A DNA stretch of 64,000 bases from Metallyticus violacea (Eukaryota > Arthropoda > Insecta > Mantodea > Metallyticidae), in contig CM060830.1 of assembly GCA_030762175.1 (NCBI GenBank), forward strand, positions 46,526,001 to 46,590,000, given 5' to 3'. The translations under genes were made by a program, and so were the position numbers. Below, one piece after another: positions 50,681 through 62,742 of this stretch; within the stretch, counting starts at the first letter, position 1; each line of letters begins with the position of its first letter. Below the pieces are notes generated by a model. That model worked only from the letters and a program-made list of their open reading frames with translations. It was not told the origin of the DNA and did no database searches.

Positions 50681-51174
50681 TAGGTTTGGAAATACGGAAA
50701 ATAAACACTGCATTATCCACTCAAATGAGATAATAATTGAAGGATTGAGCGCCAAACACAAATAAAGTGAAATCCTATCAAAATTTGAATGCAGATGAAA
50801 ATGCTACTTGATAACAGATGGTGCAGATGAGGAAAATATTAGTGTAAAAGACAATAATACTTATGATAAAGTGCAGTTTTGTTCAAAGAGAATCAATGTG
50901 TGTTTTAAGCTTTCAAAATTGTGTTAATTCTAGTTTTACTGTTTTGAGAAAGATAACAACCTCACAGTTGATAAAATGACTACCGAACACTAGAGAAGGT
51001 CTTATTGTTACCAATACTTTGTGTATTTTCTACTCAAAATTCAACAAAATAACATTCACTTTTCAGTTGTTGCTTTTCAAATTTAAAATGATTTTATGCA
51101 TATCAAGGTAAATGTGTGTCTAGCTTTAGCGATGGTCCCTACAATTAGAGCAAACAACCAACAGTTGCTCTTAC

Positions 51175-51474
51175 CTGCTGCCACGACCTGGAAGACGCAA
51201 GGCGTGAGCTGTGGGCCTATATCATTGTGGGCCCAGCAAGAGAGAGTCCCGTAGTCGAGCTCCGACACAGGGGTGTACCGCAATATGCTCGTCGTGCCGT
51301 TACTGGTGGAGGCGAACCGTTCTGGAGCCACCTCGAGAGTCTCTCCGGAGTTGTTGAATTTCCACTTGAAGCTGGTGGCCGGAGGATCAGTTTCCACCTC
51401 GCAGGCGATGTCCAGACTCTCAGCACGCGACGCTCCGACCACCAGAATACGGTCTTGCTTGCATGTAGGAGCAT
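51175..51474 (-). CDS. Ig-domain exon of a Sidestep-family receptor gene
   Basis: This internal exon encodes one complete immunoglobulin domain of a Sidestep-family cell-surface protein. In Drosophila these proteins are receptors for Beaten-path ligands in axon guidance and synaptic matching. Read on the minus strand, it starts after an acceptor (pyrimidine-rich tract, CTTCAG at 51480-51475) and ends at a GTAAGA donor (51174 downwards). Canonical Ig residues are visible: the B-strand Cys in DIACEV, the C-strand Trp in FKWKF, and the F-strand motif DYGTLSCWA. Flanking family cysteines occur in APTC and TPCVF. Sequons NNS and NGT suggest N-glycosylation. The exon is 300 bp and both boundaries are phase 1, so it is a symmetric module. 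The next exon in the gene is the Fn3 exon at 7869-8168. The preceding exon is not in the window. Which Sidestep paralogue this is cannot be decided from one domain. Confidence 0.93.
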
Positions 51475-53243
51475 CTGAAGTGTAAAATATATATGATTAA
51501 GGAAATGTTTCGGTAGACTAGCCTGATCTCAATGAAACTAATACAATAATTAACTAAGACATAAATACTCATCATAAAATAGACTAATGAAATGGTACAA
51601 CATTTTCAGTTTTGACTAATCACAGCCCGATATCGCAATGGAATTATCATTAAGTTTTATAAAATTCATTTTATCAGGCGAAGTGCATTTGCCCTGTGGT
51701 CAGTGCGGGCAACTCTATACCCTCACTATATAATTCCTGAGCACACATCACTGACCATTTTTCTGTGTTTTCAGTAATTGTATATTTGACTAACTTAATG
51801 TGTATTCACTCACACAATTGTTTTAGCTTATTCAGCCAAACATTCTAAAACCATTTTGTAAATAATGTAACAATATCTGCCTAATCAACCATAAATCTTA
51901 ATAAATACGTTATTCAGAATGTTAAAATGTTATCTCTGTTTCTTTTTACGCTGGTAATAGTAAATCGAACGATAGTGATTGTAATAGTCGACTTTCGTCT
52001 ATTTCAGTCTCACGGTTACTGAATAGAAAAGTATAACATTTTATACAATTGTTAATATTCTGTGCTTTAATTTCAGAAAAATATTACTTTTATTCCTATT
52101 CTATTTGAGGAACCTCATTTCAAAATGCAGTTTGTCCGCAACCAAACTAAAAAGAATAAATAAAAATAAAAAATGTAACTTCCGAGACCAAGACATTACA
52201 GGACTATAAGGATAAAAAAAAAACAAATCAATTGTTATAATGTTCGGGTAAAATTAAAAAAAAAATAAATAAAATACTTGGGAAAGTAGCCTTTTGCATC
52301 AAACATATGGACTTATTAATGTATGAAACAACACACATCAATTTTAAATGCAAATTTTATAATTGAACCACTTTTAACGGTATCTTAACAAGGAGTTAAT
52401 TAACAACATTCCCAATTCTTCTTCCTCTTCAAGGCTATAACAGGTAATGTACTCATCAAATAACATGGAAGTATTACAATCTACATTTTAAACAATTTCT
52501 GTATATGCTTTCAATTCTTTTTTCCCCTATGTTCCATAGTGGTAAATTTGTGCATCACATCTCTGAAAGATATTCGGTCTTTTGGGGCTTTTCTGTGGAA
52601 ATGATGCGTAACTACTGGAACTCCCATTGATTTTATTTCTATTCACTTTCAGTTACAAAAATAGAAAACTATTTCAGTAGCACCAATATGTTAACACTTC
52701 AACGGGCGCATGGTTCAATGAATCGTCTCTCCAATTTCATATCTAGAAAACATATAAACCTACACAATTGTAAGCAGGCACGAGTTGACGCCTATTTGTA
52801 TTGTTGTCACTTCAACAGAAGGATTCCTTTCTTGATAGGCTGCCGATATCGAAGAGAAGCGGATCCTCTATGACGCTCCAAGACCTGTTATCACTTACTG
52901 GCAACCTATGAATCTATCCCCAAACAACCGAAACCACCACTGCACCAAAAAAGATCAATGCCATTATGTACTCTAACGAACTAGAACGTGTCCATGAAAA
53001 GCTGAAATTAAAGAAGTTTGGAATTGTGAATCTAAAGGTTTTATTCTTTTACATGCTAACAGGCTTTTGAATCCACTATCCGTCTTGGTTGGGTGACTTT
53101 AGTGCACCCACATTATTCAGCAGATATTGCATCAGGAGACTATCATATTTATTTTGAAACTGTATTTACAGCTCACCCCCACTAAAATATAAGTTTATTA
53201 CAGACATTATCGTAATATTTTAGGTGTTGTAGTTAGTGATATA

Positions 53244-53246
<3 letters not shown>

Positions 53247-53291
<45 letters not shown>
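53247..53291 (+). repeat. GT dinucleotide microsatellite
   Basis: About 22 GT units; the minus-strand open frame over it (poly Thr-His) is an artefact. Confidence 0.97.
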
Positions 53292-53292
<1 letters not shown>

Positions 53293-53509
53293 ATAATACG
53301 GTATAACTGTAACCTGTAAATTGTATGTAAACTAAAGAGAAAGCCCCTTGCTGTTTTTTTTTTTTTTTTTTCAGATGCTAGGAAAGCCAACAAAAGAGTC
53401 ATAAAACCTTATTCAGAGGAAGTAACCAGAGGTTCGCTGTATGAAGTCCCTTTCTTTTTTAAAAGGACAGCTACTGCAGTATTAATAAACTCAAGTACTC
53501 TTAAATTCG

Positions 53510-54150
53510 TTTAACGGCTCTGACCCGACCGGTGGTTGTACAGTTAGCCTTTTAAACTGGGCAATGTCGACAAAAGTTTTAAATTTTCAAATTACAACGA
53601 AGTGAACTTGAACCAGTCAATTATGTTTCAACTTTTAAAAGAAAGGCTCGAGGCTTGCGTGTGTCATTTGGCGTCTCCTAGCCAACGATTTTTTATTAGA
53701 GTTTAAATATAAGGGAGGCGATTGCTCCACTGGGGCATCCAGTTTGCATTTGCTCATTGCTCAGGAACAGTTGTTAAGTTAGACGTGGCTCAGGCACTCA
53801 GTTCGGCAACTCGCTCATTCCTCTCAGACACAGTTATTAGATCTACACGCGGCAAGACGCACGCAGTTTACAGTATTCATTATAAGTTCGATTTTCAATT
53901 TCACGTGCCGCGGTACTCATCTATAAGTTTCACACGCGTCAAATAAATTTTATGGACGTAGTTAAGTCTATCGTATGCAAAATACCAGAGAACGCGAAAT
54001 ATTTTGGACATAATAACGGGTGCTTGTTTACACCATTGAATTCCTCTCCCAGTCCCGTTGAATACGAGTCAACAAAAAGGTCGAATTTACCTTGAGATAT
54101 TGTTGTCATTGAAGCGTGGGTAACATCACAGAAGGGACCTATAAACACCC
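53510..54150 (+). mobile_element. Possible solo LTR
   Basis: A TATA-like TTTAAATATAAGG at 53702-53714 is followed by a leader rich in GC and CAGT-type motifs (53.72-53.94 kb). It has the same arrangement as the block at 41.7-42.5 kb. No retroelement protein is seen nearby. The ends are not defined. Confidence 0.25.
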
Positions 54151-56179
54151 ATAATAAACACTTAGAAAATTTAGCGCCAATGTGGCTGCCATAATAAACC
54201 GCTTCATCTTATCTTTGAATAATCAATTCCGAGGACAGCAAGAACCTCTGCCGATCTGAAACCTGCACTGGAAAATTTTTGCTTCTCACTGTAAATAGTT
54301 CTATCGCAATGGAATCATAACCTTCTACCACGTTGGCAGTAGATCTTCAAGAGCTATGGTAGCTGTATTTTATACTAAATATATTATCTTGCTATGAATA
54401 TGATATTCATGCTTCGGATTATTTCATCTGAAACCCATAGAACCTTATATTTTATAACGAGTACATTTCTTACTTTTTTCAAACATGAATACTCTCAAAA
54501 ATAACATATAAAAACGACAATGCTTAACGATGTCTACATTTGTGAAGAAACAAGAGACGATAATTTCTAGTTACAGTCTCGCATCGCGGTCTTAATTCCT
54601 TTGTTCTGTTTATTCACGAGTAAAACATTTAACAAACGAAAGCTGTTTAAGAAAATGACTTGCCTTTCTCGCACTGCTGACTCTGAGAGCAAAGAGTGAG
54701 GTTAGACAAAGAGAAGGCGAAAGATTTCTGAGGCTGGAGACATTCGCAAATATTTTTTTTTCTTTCTTTCTTTCTCGGATGCCGTTCTGGTGTTTGTATT
54801 TGCTCTTTGTGCTGTATCTTTGTTGTACGGGTGGGAATTTCACGATACAGTTAGCAGAAGGCTTCGCCTGCATTTGTGCGATTTCAAACATCAACTCCAC
54901 GTTTTCAGAAAGCCGTCGAAATTGTTTGCTGTCGTTTGCATTGAAGTCATCTCAACACTACTTTAGCATTCCTGTGGCATTTCAGTAACTACAATATATG
55001 CATTTAATATTTAATTTTCTTCACTAAATATTCTGCCAACTATTTAAATTTCGCTTAAAAATTGGCATTTGTCAATTTCCACTTTTAAATATTCTTTGGA
55101 TGCACATTAAAAATAAGCATAGATTATTTAGAAATATTTTTTTTTACTACAATGGTACTTATAAACCAGTTTGCGTGCTGAATCAGTAGTTATAAGTTTC
55201 AAATGTAGGAGAGTAAATAATATAAAAAGAATTTGTTATTTTATTGTTATTTTTGTAGTGTATTGAAACCAAATTAAATATATATGAAGTACATATAACC
55301 TTTCTATACAATTTCCCGATTTACAAACACATTTTCTCCAGTGGATAGAGAGATTCTTAATTCCAATGTAGAACAAAGAGTGGGGTTGGGTATCCAGTCA
55401 GCTGAACACGTGGTCTGGACATTAAGGAGGGTATTTCAGTGTTTTCCGGTGGATTTCTTGAAGTTGTTCCTTTGTCAAAGCAGCATGCGGACGGCGTTGT
55501 CTTGGGGAGGAGGAATTTCTTGAATCAGTGGTTGATGTCATTTTCATCCATATCTGAGTTATATCCTTGTGTTAAAGTGTTATATTAGATATAGTACACG
55601 CGCATATATAGAATGTGTGCTATCAGCTATAATATTAAACTTTTTAATATACATTAGTCATTTCGAGTATATGTTTTCGAAATTGTTAATTTTATTAAAA
55701 CACACCTTAAGCTTTCACAGGAAAGTAAGAAAACTATTGTATTTAGGATTAAAAAAATAGCCACTGGATAAATAAATATCTCTTAATCCTCTTTAGATAT
55801 AGTATTTTTCAATGTAGTACTAATTTAGAAGATTCCTTGATGTCGATTTCATAGAGACTCTGCCATTGGTGTGAATAGTAGCGCTTTGTTCTCCCGGCTA
55901 CCAACTCGTTCTGCATGCGGGGAAAAACAAACCGAAGATCAGGTTCGAATTCGAACAAATAGAAATAAGAGTTACGAACTTAACTCTATTATCTTTTTCT
56001 AGGATTTCCTAGAATACCCCCTTTAGAATTCTAGTATAAATTAGCAGCGGTTTTACAGCATTTTATCCTTATGTATGTGTCTTTGTCGCCGCCTGAAGTC
56101 TCTAGTAACGCATTGTTTCTTCAAGTCGGCAAAGATTCGCAACACTTTGTAATCTTACTGTGTGCTATTCTGCAACCAC

Positions 56180-56600
56180 TTGATTCTATTACCATTAAAT
56201 AAACATCTGTAGAAATCTTGTTTGCATATTCAGAACGCACAAACTAACATCTACGCATGCGCGTCGTGTTTTCCTTTATTAGAAATAACCCGGGTCGCCC
56301 CATTACAAACCACATTAGCGTAAGTAAGCTTGCGAGCTTCATAATGCCGCTTTGTTTCATCGTGACGGCCTTGCCGACTCAATGAAAGGTGCATCCTCCC
56401 TCTAGAAGGAGCCATCCACAGAGGGAATCCAGAAATAATATAACAGGGGACCTGTTAAGGAGACTAGGATGTCTGCGTTTTGACGTGGTGTAAGCTGATT
56501 AGCGTAATGGCCGCCCGCGCGAGGAACACACAGAGAAAGCAAAGCAAAGCGAAACATGCCCCTCCCTTCATTAACCCTCGCCCTGTGGTGTGTGGTCAGT
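56180..56600. promoter_or_regulatory. GC-rich island in the upstream intron
   Basis: This stretch holds CpG-rich words such as ACGCATGCGCGTCG and GGCCGCCCGCGCGAGG. It also has ACCACATTAGCG and CTGATTAGCGTAATGGCC, which combine homeodomain cores with GC-rich flanks. There is no convincing reading frame. It could be a regulatory island or an unrecognised repeat. Confidence 0.22.
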
Positions 56601-58327
56601 TCTTGGTCACTGAAATACAAGCCAACTCGTAAGGACAAACTCCTGCAGGCATGTTACAGTCCGGCAACATTTCCCCAGAGGCCTCCAGATAGCTTATCTT
56701 CCACTGCAAAACTTTTCCTCTGTACCCATACAAACATCTGTTTTGGGCGTTCTTTATCAAAACACGAAACACGAGCTTTACAGAAGACCTGCTTCAGTCC
56801 GCGTTGCTTTAAACCTAATTCTTTCATAAATTTAAAGTATTCCGGCTTAGACTAAAACACGCTACAGAACTCAAAACTATTCTCACGGTGTTTTAGACAG
56901 TTTCTGCCGTTAATATCAAGCGCATGTGTATTGTTATCATTTGCATTAGGTCTATATCTGATTGCGACTTCATCGTTTATAAAATATTTTGTTTTCTTCT
57001 CTCCCCCCTGTTAAGCATAAAATCTTAAATAGAATATGTAAATACCCTCATTAGGCATGGTCTAATCCATCGGTTCTCAAACTTTCATTGAATGCAGACA
57101 GTCTTTAAATATTTCTCGCAATCACAGGCCTCTAAGAATTAATTTAATATCCTAAATTTCCACCACATGTGACTTAAAATTGCTCACCAATGGTTCGCAC
57201 AATTTAAAGATAAAAACAAACTATAAAATAAATGCTAAAAATGTCAAATATTGCTATTTACAACAGTGTACCTTACACAATAGCAATTATAATCATAATA
57301 TTACATTAAAAAGATGTAAAGCAAACAAAGCATCATTAATAACAATAACAATACGGATATTACTCCTTATTTCTGATTCCTGAATGAAACGAATAGCTGT
57401 ATTTCACTTACAAGCTGTGATATATAAGAATTAAGAGGAGAAATGCATAATTTGAGCTCTGACTCAACGTTTTCCAAACAGTTACTATCCTCTATTTTAG
57501 ATAAATAAGAGAAGAGAACGACTTTTAGCATATGTCGTTACGAAAGGTGTGAATACTCTCACAATAGTCTGGGAAACTCTAGAGCAGGGAGGCAGGCTAG
57601 CTAGCCTGGTATGAATGTTTGTCCATTTTTTGTTTACTTATTTGAAAGCTCCCACAGGAAGCAACAGGCTTTCAATTGAATTCTTTTTTTTTTTATCTTA
57701 ATAAATACACACCGTAAATTTGTGGATTAATTTCGTTTCATGTAATTAATTGATTGTATTCTATACAGTCAACAATAAATGCTGTTAACAATACTAAAAT
57801 GCTTCGCGGCCTCCCTGAAAGAACCTCTTGGCCACGATTATCTACTGTTCTTTCCTAGTTATTTTTTTTTTTGTTACGTTTACGTGTTAGAATCTTATCT
57901 CTTGAGCCCCAATTTTTCTTTTATTCATCTCAATTCCAAGTTGTAAAAATATTTTGAATCCTCTCCGGCGCCTTCTTACATAATCACATATCTTGCAAAA
58001 AATTGTTTTTAATTAAATAGCATTTTGATTACAAACTAATTACAGGCGTTTCACCGGTTTTCCCAGGTATTCACATTTCCTGGTAGAAGCCCATTAACCT
58101 TATTAGCTGCAGCCGATTATGGGGCCTTGCTTTCTTAAATACCTATCTACAGAGCCTTCTTTTGGACGCGTGGCCGGCTTAACGAGGATTTCCCTACCCG
58201 TTTCTCACCGGTTGTGTTCCCCCTCCATGTTCCCGCCTCTCAGTGTGCTGACACGTAGTCTTTTGCCGTACAAGAGAATGTTGTGAGACCACGTGTTTCA
58301 TTGTTACAGTGTGTTAGTGCTGCTATA

Positions 58328-58790
58328 ATGCTAAAAAATCTGAATATTTTAGAACACAGAATCTTCGTGTGTGATTCTTATGTGACAACTAACTCATATT
58401 GAGAAGTGAGACGGCGATTTGTAAACAGGTTTCCTGGTGTTTGTGCGCATCACAAAGAAAATCTTGTTAATAGATTTAGGGAAATGGGATATGTTTTTGA
58501 TAAGAAACCAAAGGTAAAACACCGTGTTCTTACAAAGGAAAAACTCGATGACATATAAGAAAAATTAGAACAAAGTCCAAAGAAGTCTGTGAGGAAGCTT
58601 GCACAGAGATATCGTAAACCCCGCTTTGAAATACCGCTAAAATTAAAATTCTATAAGAAACCGTAGTTCAGGAAATGCAACCACGCGATGTGAGTAGAGT
58701 TCATTTCTGCAGTTGGGTGTTAGACGATGTTAATCGAACTTAACCAATGTTAAGAAAATCCCGTTCTCGTTACCGAAATGCCATTGTATG
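58328..58790 (+). mobile_element. Helix-turn-helix (DUF4817-type) transposase relic
   Basis: From an ATG at 58328 a frame reads LNILEHRIFVCDSYV, RRRFVNRFPGV, LVNRFREMGYVFDKKP, KHRVLTKEKLDDI and LEQSPKKSVRKLAQR. This matches the N-terminal paired helix-turn-helix region (DUF4817-like) of a mariner-related transposase very common in insect genomes. Only two in-frame stops (TGA about 25 codons in, TAA after LDDI) interrupt the first 110 codons, so this relic is younger than the others. A short deletion breaks the frame after the LAQRY block. Text resembling VQEMQPRDVSRVHF and LDDVNR follows up to 58740. The catalytic domain is missing; the sequence then ends in an A-run at 58792-58804. Confidence 0.75.
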
Positions 58791-61427
58791 ATAAAAAAAA
58801 AAAAAGTTGTTGGTGTGCTGTAGAAATCAATGCGCTTGAATTTAGGCGACTACGAATATCCGACTCCACCGGCAACAGTTGCTTCCTGGTGCCAAGTAAA
58901 TCCCCGTTAAGTCGGCCACGCGTCTAAACGAGAGCTCTATAGTAGCCTCGAATAAAAGTCATCATTTGTAAGGATTAGGCCTAAGGTTTGTTCAGTGTCC
59001 TGAAGGACCACATGAACCATTCGAAATTGACAACACTTAGAACTTAAGGATGTCAGGGGATTGGGAGTGTTATAATAAAATTTTATTACAACAATAAACC
59101 TATTACAACAACACAAATAAAATAAAATCTTATTAAACTCTATAGGGTCTTCTCATCCCTTAACTACATTGTTAATCACCGGCCATGAAACATTCACAGA
59201 GGAATCAACGGAGACTGCAAAGCAGTTGTGGGGTGGTATATAAAAAGAAGTACAAGAAAATTTAATAGAAGCAACAAACCGCTGTAACAGAAGAAAATAA
59301 AAATGAGAAGGAAGAGGAGAACTCTGCTAAAGTTGTTAAGTAAATTGTTTTTTAAAGAGACAAAAAAAATGAAGAACACTACTGCAAAAATGAACTCAAA
59401 TTCTAAAATGATAACAGGACGAGAAGTTAGTGCCATTATCTCAGTGAAAGAGTGCAAGAAACAGGTAACAGCACAAGATGTAAGCAAAGAAAACCGATAA
59501 TCAGTTTTTAGCCAAGTGCAAAGGGAATGATCATTGCTAGATTTTCCTTAAAGTTGGTAATATTGAATGGATTGATACTGACTAATATCCGAAGTGTATT
59601 TTGTCTCTGATTTTAAAGGAAAATGTTTTAAATTTACAAAATAAGTCATATGGAACTGTTGGAATTAAGAGTATGGAAGGTTTTGTTGAGTTGGAGGAAA
59701 GACACCACTATATTCGTAAGGATTTTCATGCTAATTTTCAATACAACAACAATCAGAGTTCAAATAATGTTATCAATTATTAAATAAATTCCAGGTTACA
59801 CCACACGACGAGCCTTGTTGAAATTAAAAGTATCTGGTGCTTTGAAATCCATGCCTTGCATTAAGGTGAAAGCTCCTTGAAATTTTTTCGATTTTTTCCT
59901 ATAACTTCGTTGTTATATTTTGTCATTTAATGCAACACGAGGTTTATCACGTAGGATGAAAAAGGCTTTAGTTCGCTTTGGTAGAAGTTCTTTATTTTGT
60001 AATGGATTCACTGAAACCAGCGACGAGTAGACAATGAAGATGTTTGTGTAAGACAAAATCAGAACAAGTCTTCTGAAAAACCTAGCACTTGTTTGGTTTT
60101 TTCACTTGCAGGGAACATTCATTATAAAACATGTTCTTGTTGGAATCGCTAATGAGCTAAACGCTTCTCGCCCTGGTGGCTTCACGTTAAAAGAAAAAAA
60201 AAAAAAGTTATGCAGCACTTTTCCAAAGGCAGAAGCATTTGTTTGAACGTCGACAGGGGTTGCCGTTGTGGGGGAGGGTTTTAAAAAATTGCGTAGGTGG
60301 CTGGTTCGCCCAGCCTTCTCTTTTTTTCCCTGAGGTTATCGGTTGTTGACGGCTGTTGGTCCGCCGGTCGGGCAGTGACAGATGGGGTCATTAGGTCCCA
60401 CCTACCTAGCGGGAAACAAACGATGCGGTCCTGAAGAAGAGTAAGAAGAAAAACCCCCTGCAGCAGCAAATGCATGATGCATGGTCCAGTTTGAGAGTAT
60501 GTTCATCTTTGTTTCAGTTGGAACCCCGCTATTAGCGCCCCAGGTGGCATATTTCTTGCCCATATACTCTGCTCCTAAGTCCGTAAACTTTGAGAAGATT
60601 AAAACTGTAGAGAAATCCAGTAAAATATGAACCATTTTTAAAATTAATTACTTTAATTCATATTCCACAGATTGGGGGACAAAATATGGACCATCAATAT
60701 CAACGATTCAGGAGTTTATTAAAATTACTATTAGCTCTTTAGCGCATAACGTTAGATGCAAAATTAATGGAAATCTCTTTCTCTAATGGGTTTCTTCATT
60801 AGAACGCACAAATATTGCTACATAGCTCTACAAAAAAAAAAAAAAAAATCCAAAATACATAAGTGTTATAAAAAAGAAGCCAAAAATGAAAAACTTTCAA
60901 ATTATTCACCTTTCATTCAAGAGTACCATTATAAAGCTCGCAGTTTCTGGAGTAACACGTACTACGTTTTCGAAGCCAACTACTTTTCTATGTATTTTCT
61001 GATATTTCGTTTGTAGCTATCCTTAATTACAACTAACATTGGTCGTTTTCATTCCAAAGTCAAAATTGAAGCAGCAATTGCTGGCTTCACTCCTTTAATA
61101 ATTTACATTATTAGAATTAATACTTTCAGGACCTATATAATTAATTCCGCTTACCACATTTGCTTTATTATTTATTAAATATTTCTAATGACATTGTTGA
61201 GTACTCACCAACAGGAATACATTTACGTTAAGTATGTTATGTGTAATAGTCAAAAATAATATTAAAATGTATGTAATTCTGTATTCTGTATTTTTAGTAA
61301 GCTAGAGTTGTATAAGATACCAGTGCTTCTCCACCGTTATGTTTGGGTGAAACGTTAAAAAAGGAAAGAAGTTTCTCTTTTGTACACAGGCCAGAAGCTT
61401 TGCTTTGTTTGGTCGTTCAAAAGAACA

Positions 61428-61432
<5 letters not shown>

Positions 61433-61461
<29 letters not shown>
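61433..61461 (+). repeat. 29-base A homopolymer
   Basis: Run directly before the possible solo LTR at 61462; possibly the tail of an unrecognised retroposon. Confidence 0.95.
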
Positions 61462-61463
<2 letters not shown>

Positions 61464-62130
61464 GTCGCCTGGGAAAAGACAAACAAGCATGGGAGTAGAA
61501 TAGCCCGTAACATTCAAAGAGTTGACAAACCGTCCGGGATTTAAAAAGCAGCGAATGGACAGACTTTTGGTAAGATTCATTTTAAAAGCAAATCAGAAAG
61601 ACCGTCTGTAAAATCCCGTAGCCAATAAGAGTACGGAATTTGAGAAAAAGTTCTCTAAACTTCTATTAGGAAAATTTGAAAGATTACTATAGCATCTCAA
61701 GTGATAGAATTTAAAAGTAGTATAGAGAGGCAATTCGAGGTCTCTTGAAGTTTGGAGTTGGAGGCAGCAGGAACTGGAAGCTCAAGTTCGGAAGAGACAG
61801 GACGCGTCATTCTCAAGTATAAATTCCGAGTTTGTGTAAAGTACTCCCTGAATAGTCACACTTTTCACTGAGTGTTAAAGATAAACTGTAGTGTATGTGT
61901 GAACGTTCGTGTATAGAAAACAGTACACAAAGGCCATACACAGGAGTAGAGAATTTAAAGTACGCGAGCTAAAGTAAAATTAAATGTTGCTGTTTTTTCG
62001 CTGTAGGTGAAACCCACCTCCAATAGTCCAGTTTTGATGGTTAACGGACTCGACGAATCGTTTGTTAATTGATGGTTATATGCCGAGTTTCGTTGAGAAA
62101 AATACATTGTGACTCCAAGGGGAAGAAAAA
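61462..62130 (+). mobile_element. Possible solo LTR
   Basis: After a 29-base A-run the sequence becomes less AT-rich. A TATA-like AGTATAAATT at about 61817 is followed by TCACACTTTTCACTGAGTG (initiator-like) and a leader with GGTGAAACCCACCTCC. The layout again resembles an LTR. No coding part, no defined ends. Confidence 0.25.
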
Positions 62131-62142
62131 AAAAAAAAAACA

Positions 62143-62165
62143 ACCACGCACGCACGCACACACAT
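62143..62165 (+). repeat. CACG/CACA microsatellite
   Basis: Short CACG tetranucleotide run passing into CACA. Confidence 0.8.
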
Positions 62166-62615
62166 ATATTTTACGAGTATGGCTGCAATAGCTTCATTTC
62201 CTCGGAATCCGCTAAAATGAAGAAAAACCATAATAAGAATATGCTGTTTTCCACACTGCAGAAGTGTGAAGGAGAGGATATGTTTTGAAAATATTATAGT
62301 ACTATCTCTGAAGGGAGGATATTTTTATAGGAAAAGCTTAAAGATCTGATAGATTTATGCCACTACACTACCCATGTTCATTGTAAATTCTACAGAAAAC
62401 TTAGAATTGACACATTGCGAACATCCGTATTTGGAGGTTCAAATCGGACAACCAGCATCATTGTTATACAACTTCAAAAGGTTATAGTAAATTGTAATGA
62501 GATAGAGATTAGTTTAAAAAGAAAATATTTCACTACTACAGAAACGACTTGCAGATAAACTGTTCTTATGCTTCATAATGTACATTAATGTACTGTGTCC
62601 TAAATAATATTTTAG

Positions 62616-62742
62616 GTGTGACTATTGATGTTGCAGAGACTGCAGGGCAAATTACTCAGCAATTTCCTACACCAAACCTCTCACTGAAAGACACCGTATT
62701 TGCTGGCACGAAGGAGGTGATCAGCAGAGCCTGGAAGTTCAG
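62616..62742 (+). other. Exon-like open segment, unclassified
   Basis: A 127-bp segment is bounded by ATATTTTAG on the left (AG at 62614-62615) and CAG followed by GTATCT on the right. It is open in one frame: GVTIDVAETAGQITQQF, then PTPNLSLKDTVFAGTKEVI and SRAWKF. Codon and residue usage look coding rather than random. The phases differ (1 in, 2 out), so it would not be a symmetric module. The frame also runs past the donor to a stop at 62774. I do not recognise the family. It could be an exon of a nested plus-strand gene, a transposase remnant, or chance. Confidence 0.25.

Larger units (their letters stand above)
8169..51174 (-). other. 43-kb intron between the Ig and Fn3 exons
   Basis: This is a phase 1 intron with consensus ends (GTAAGA donor at 51174, TTTTGTTACAG acceptor at 8169). 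It holds almost all the mobile elements listed separately. Stretches between those elements show no supported gene: 10.0-11.1, 12.1-14.0, 15.2-17.4, 17.6-20.3, 21.3-26.4, 28.5-29.5, 32.3-35.1, 42.6-44.0, 45.3-46.4 and 48.2-50.3 kb. They are AT-rich with only short, unsupported open frames. The segments 31.43-31.62, 38.53-39.10 and 50.38-50.68 kb stand out in base composition and motif content. The intron length fits a large insect genome. Confidence 0.9.

Noticed and set aside
51227..51485. Plus-strand and second-frame open frames over the Ig exon
   Set aside because: They overlap the correctly framed, spliced Ig exon and have no independent support.
60240..60640. GC-richer stretch with two minus-strand open frames, considered as an exon
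   Set aside because: No Ig, Fn3 or other motif and no consistent splice borders; left as unexplained intron.
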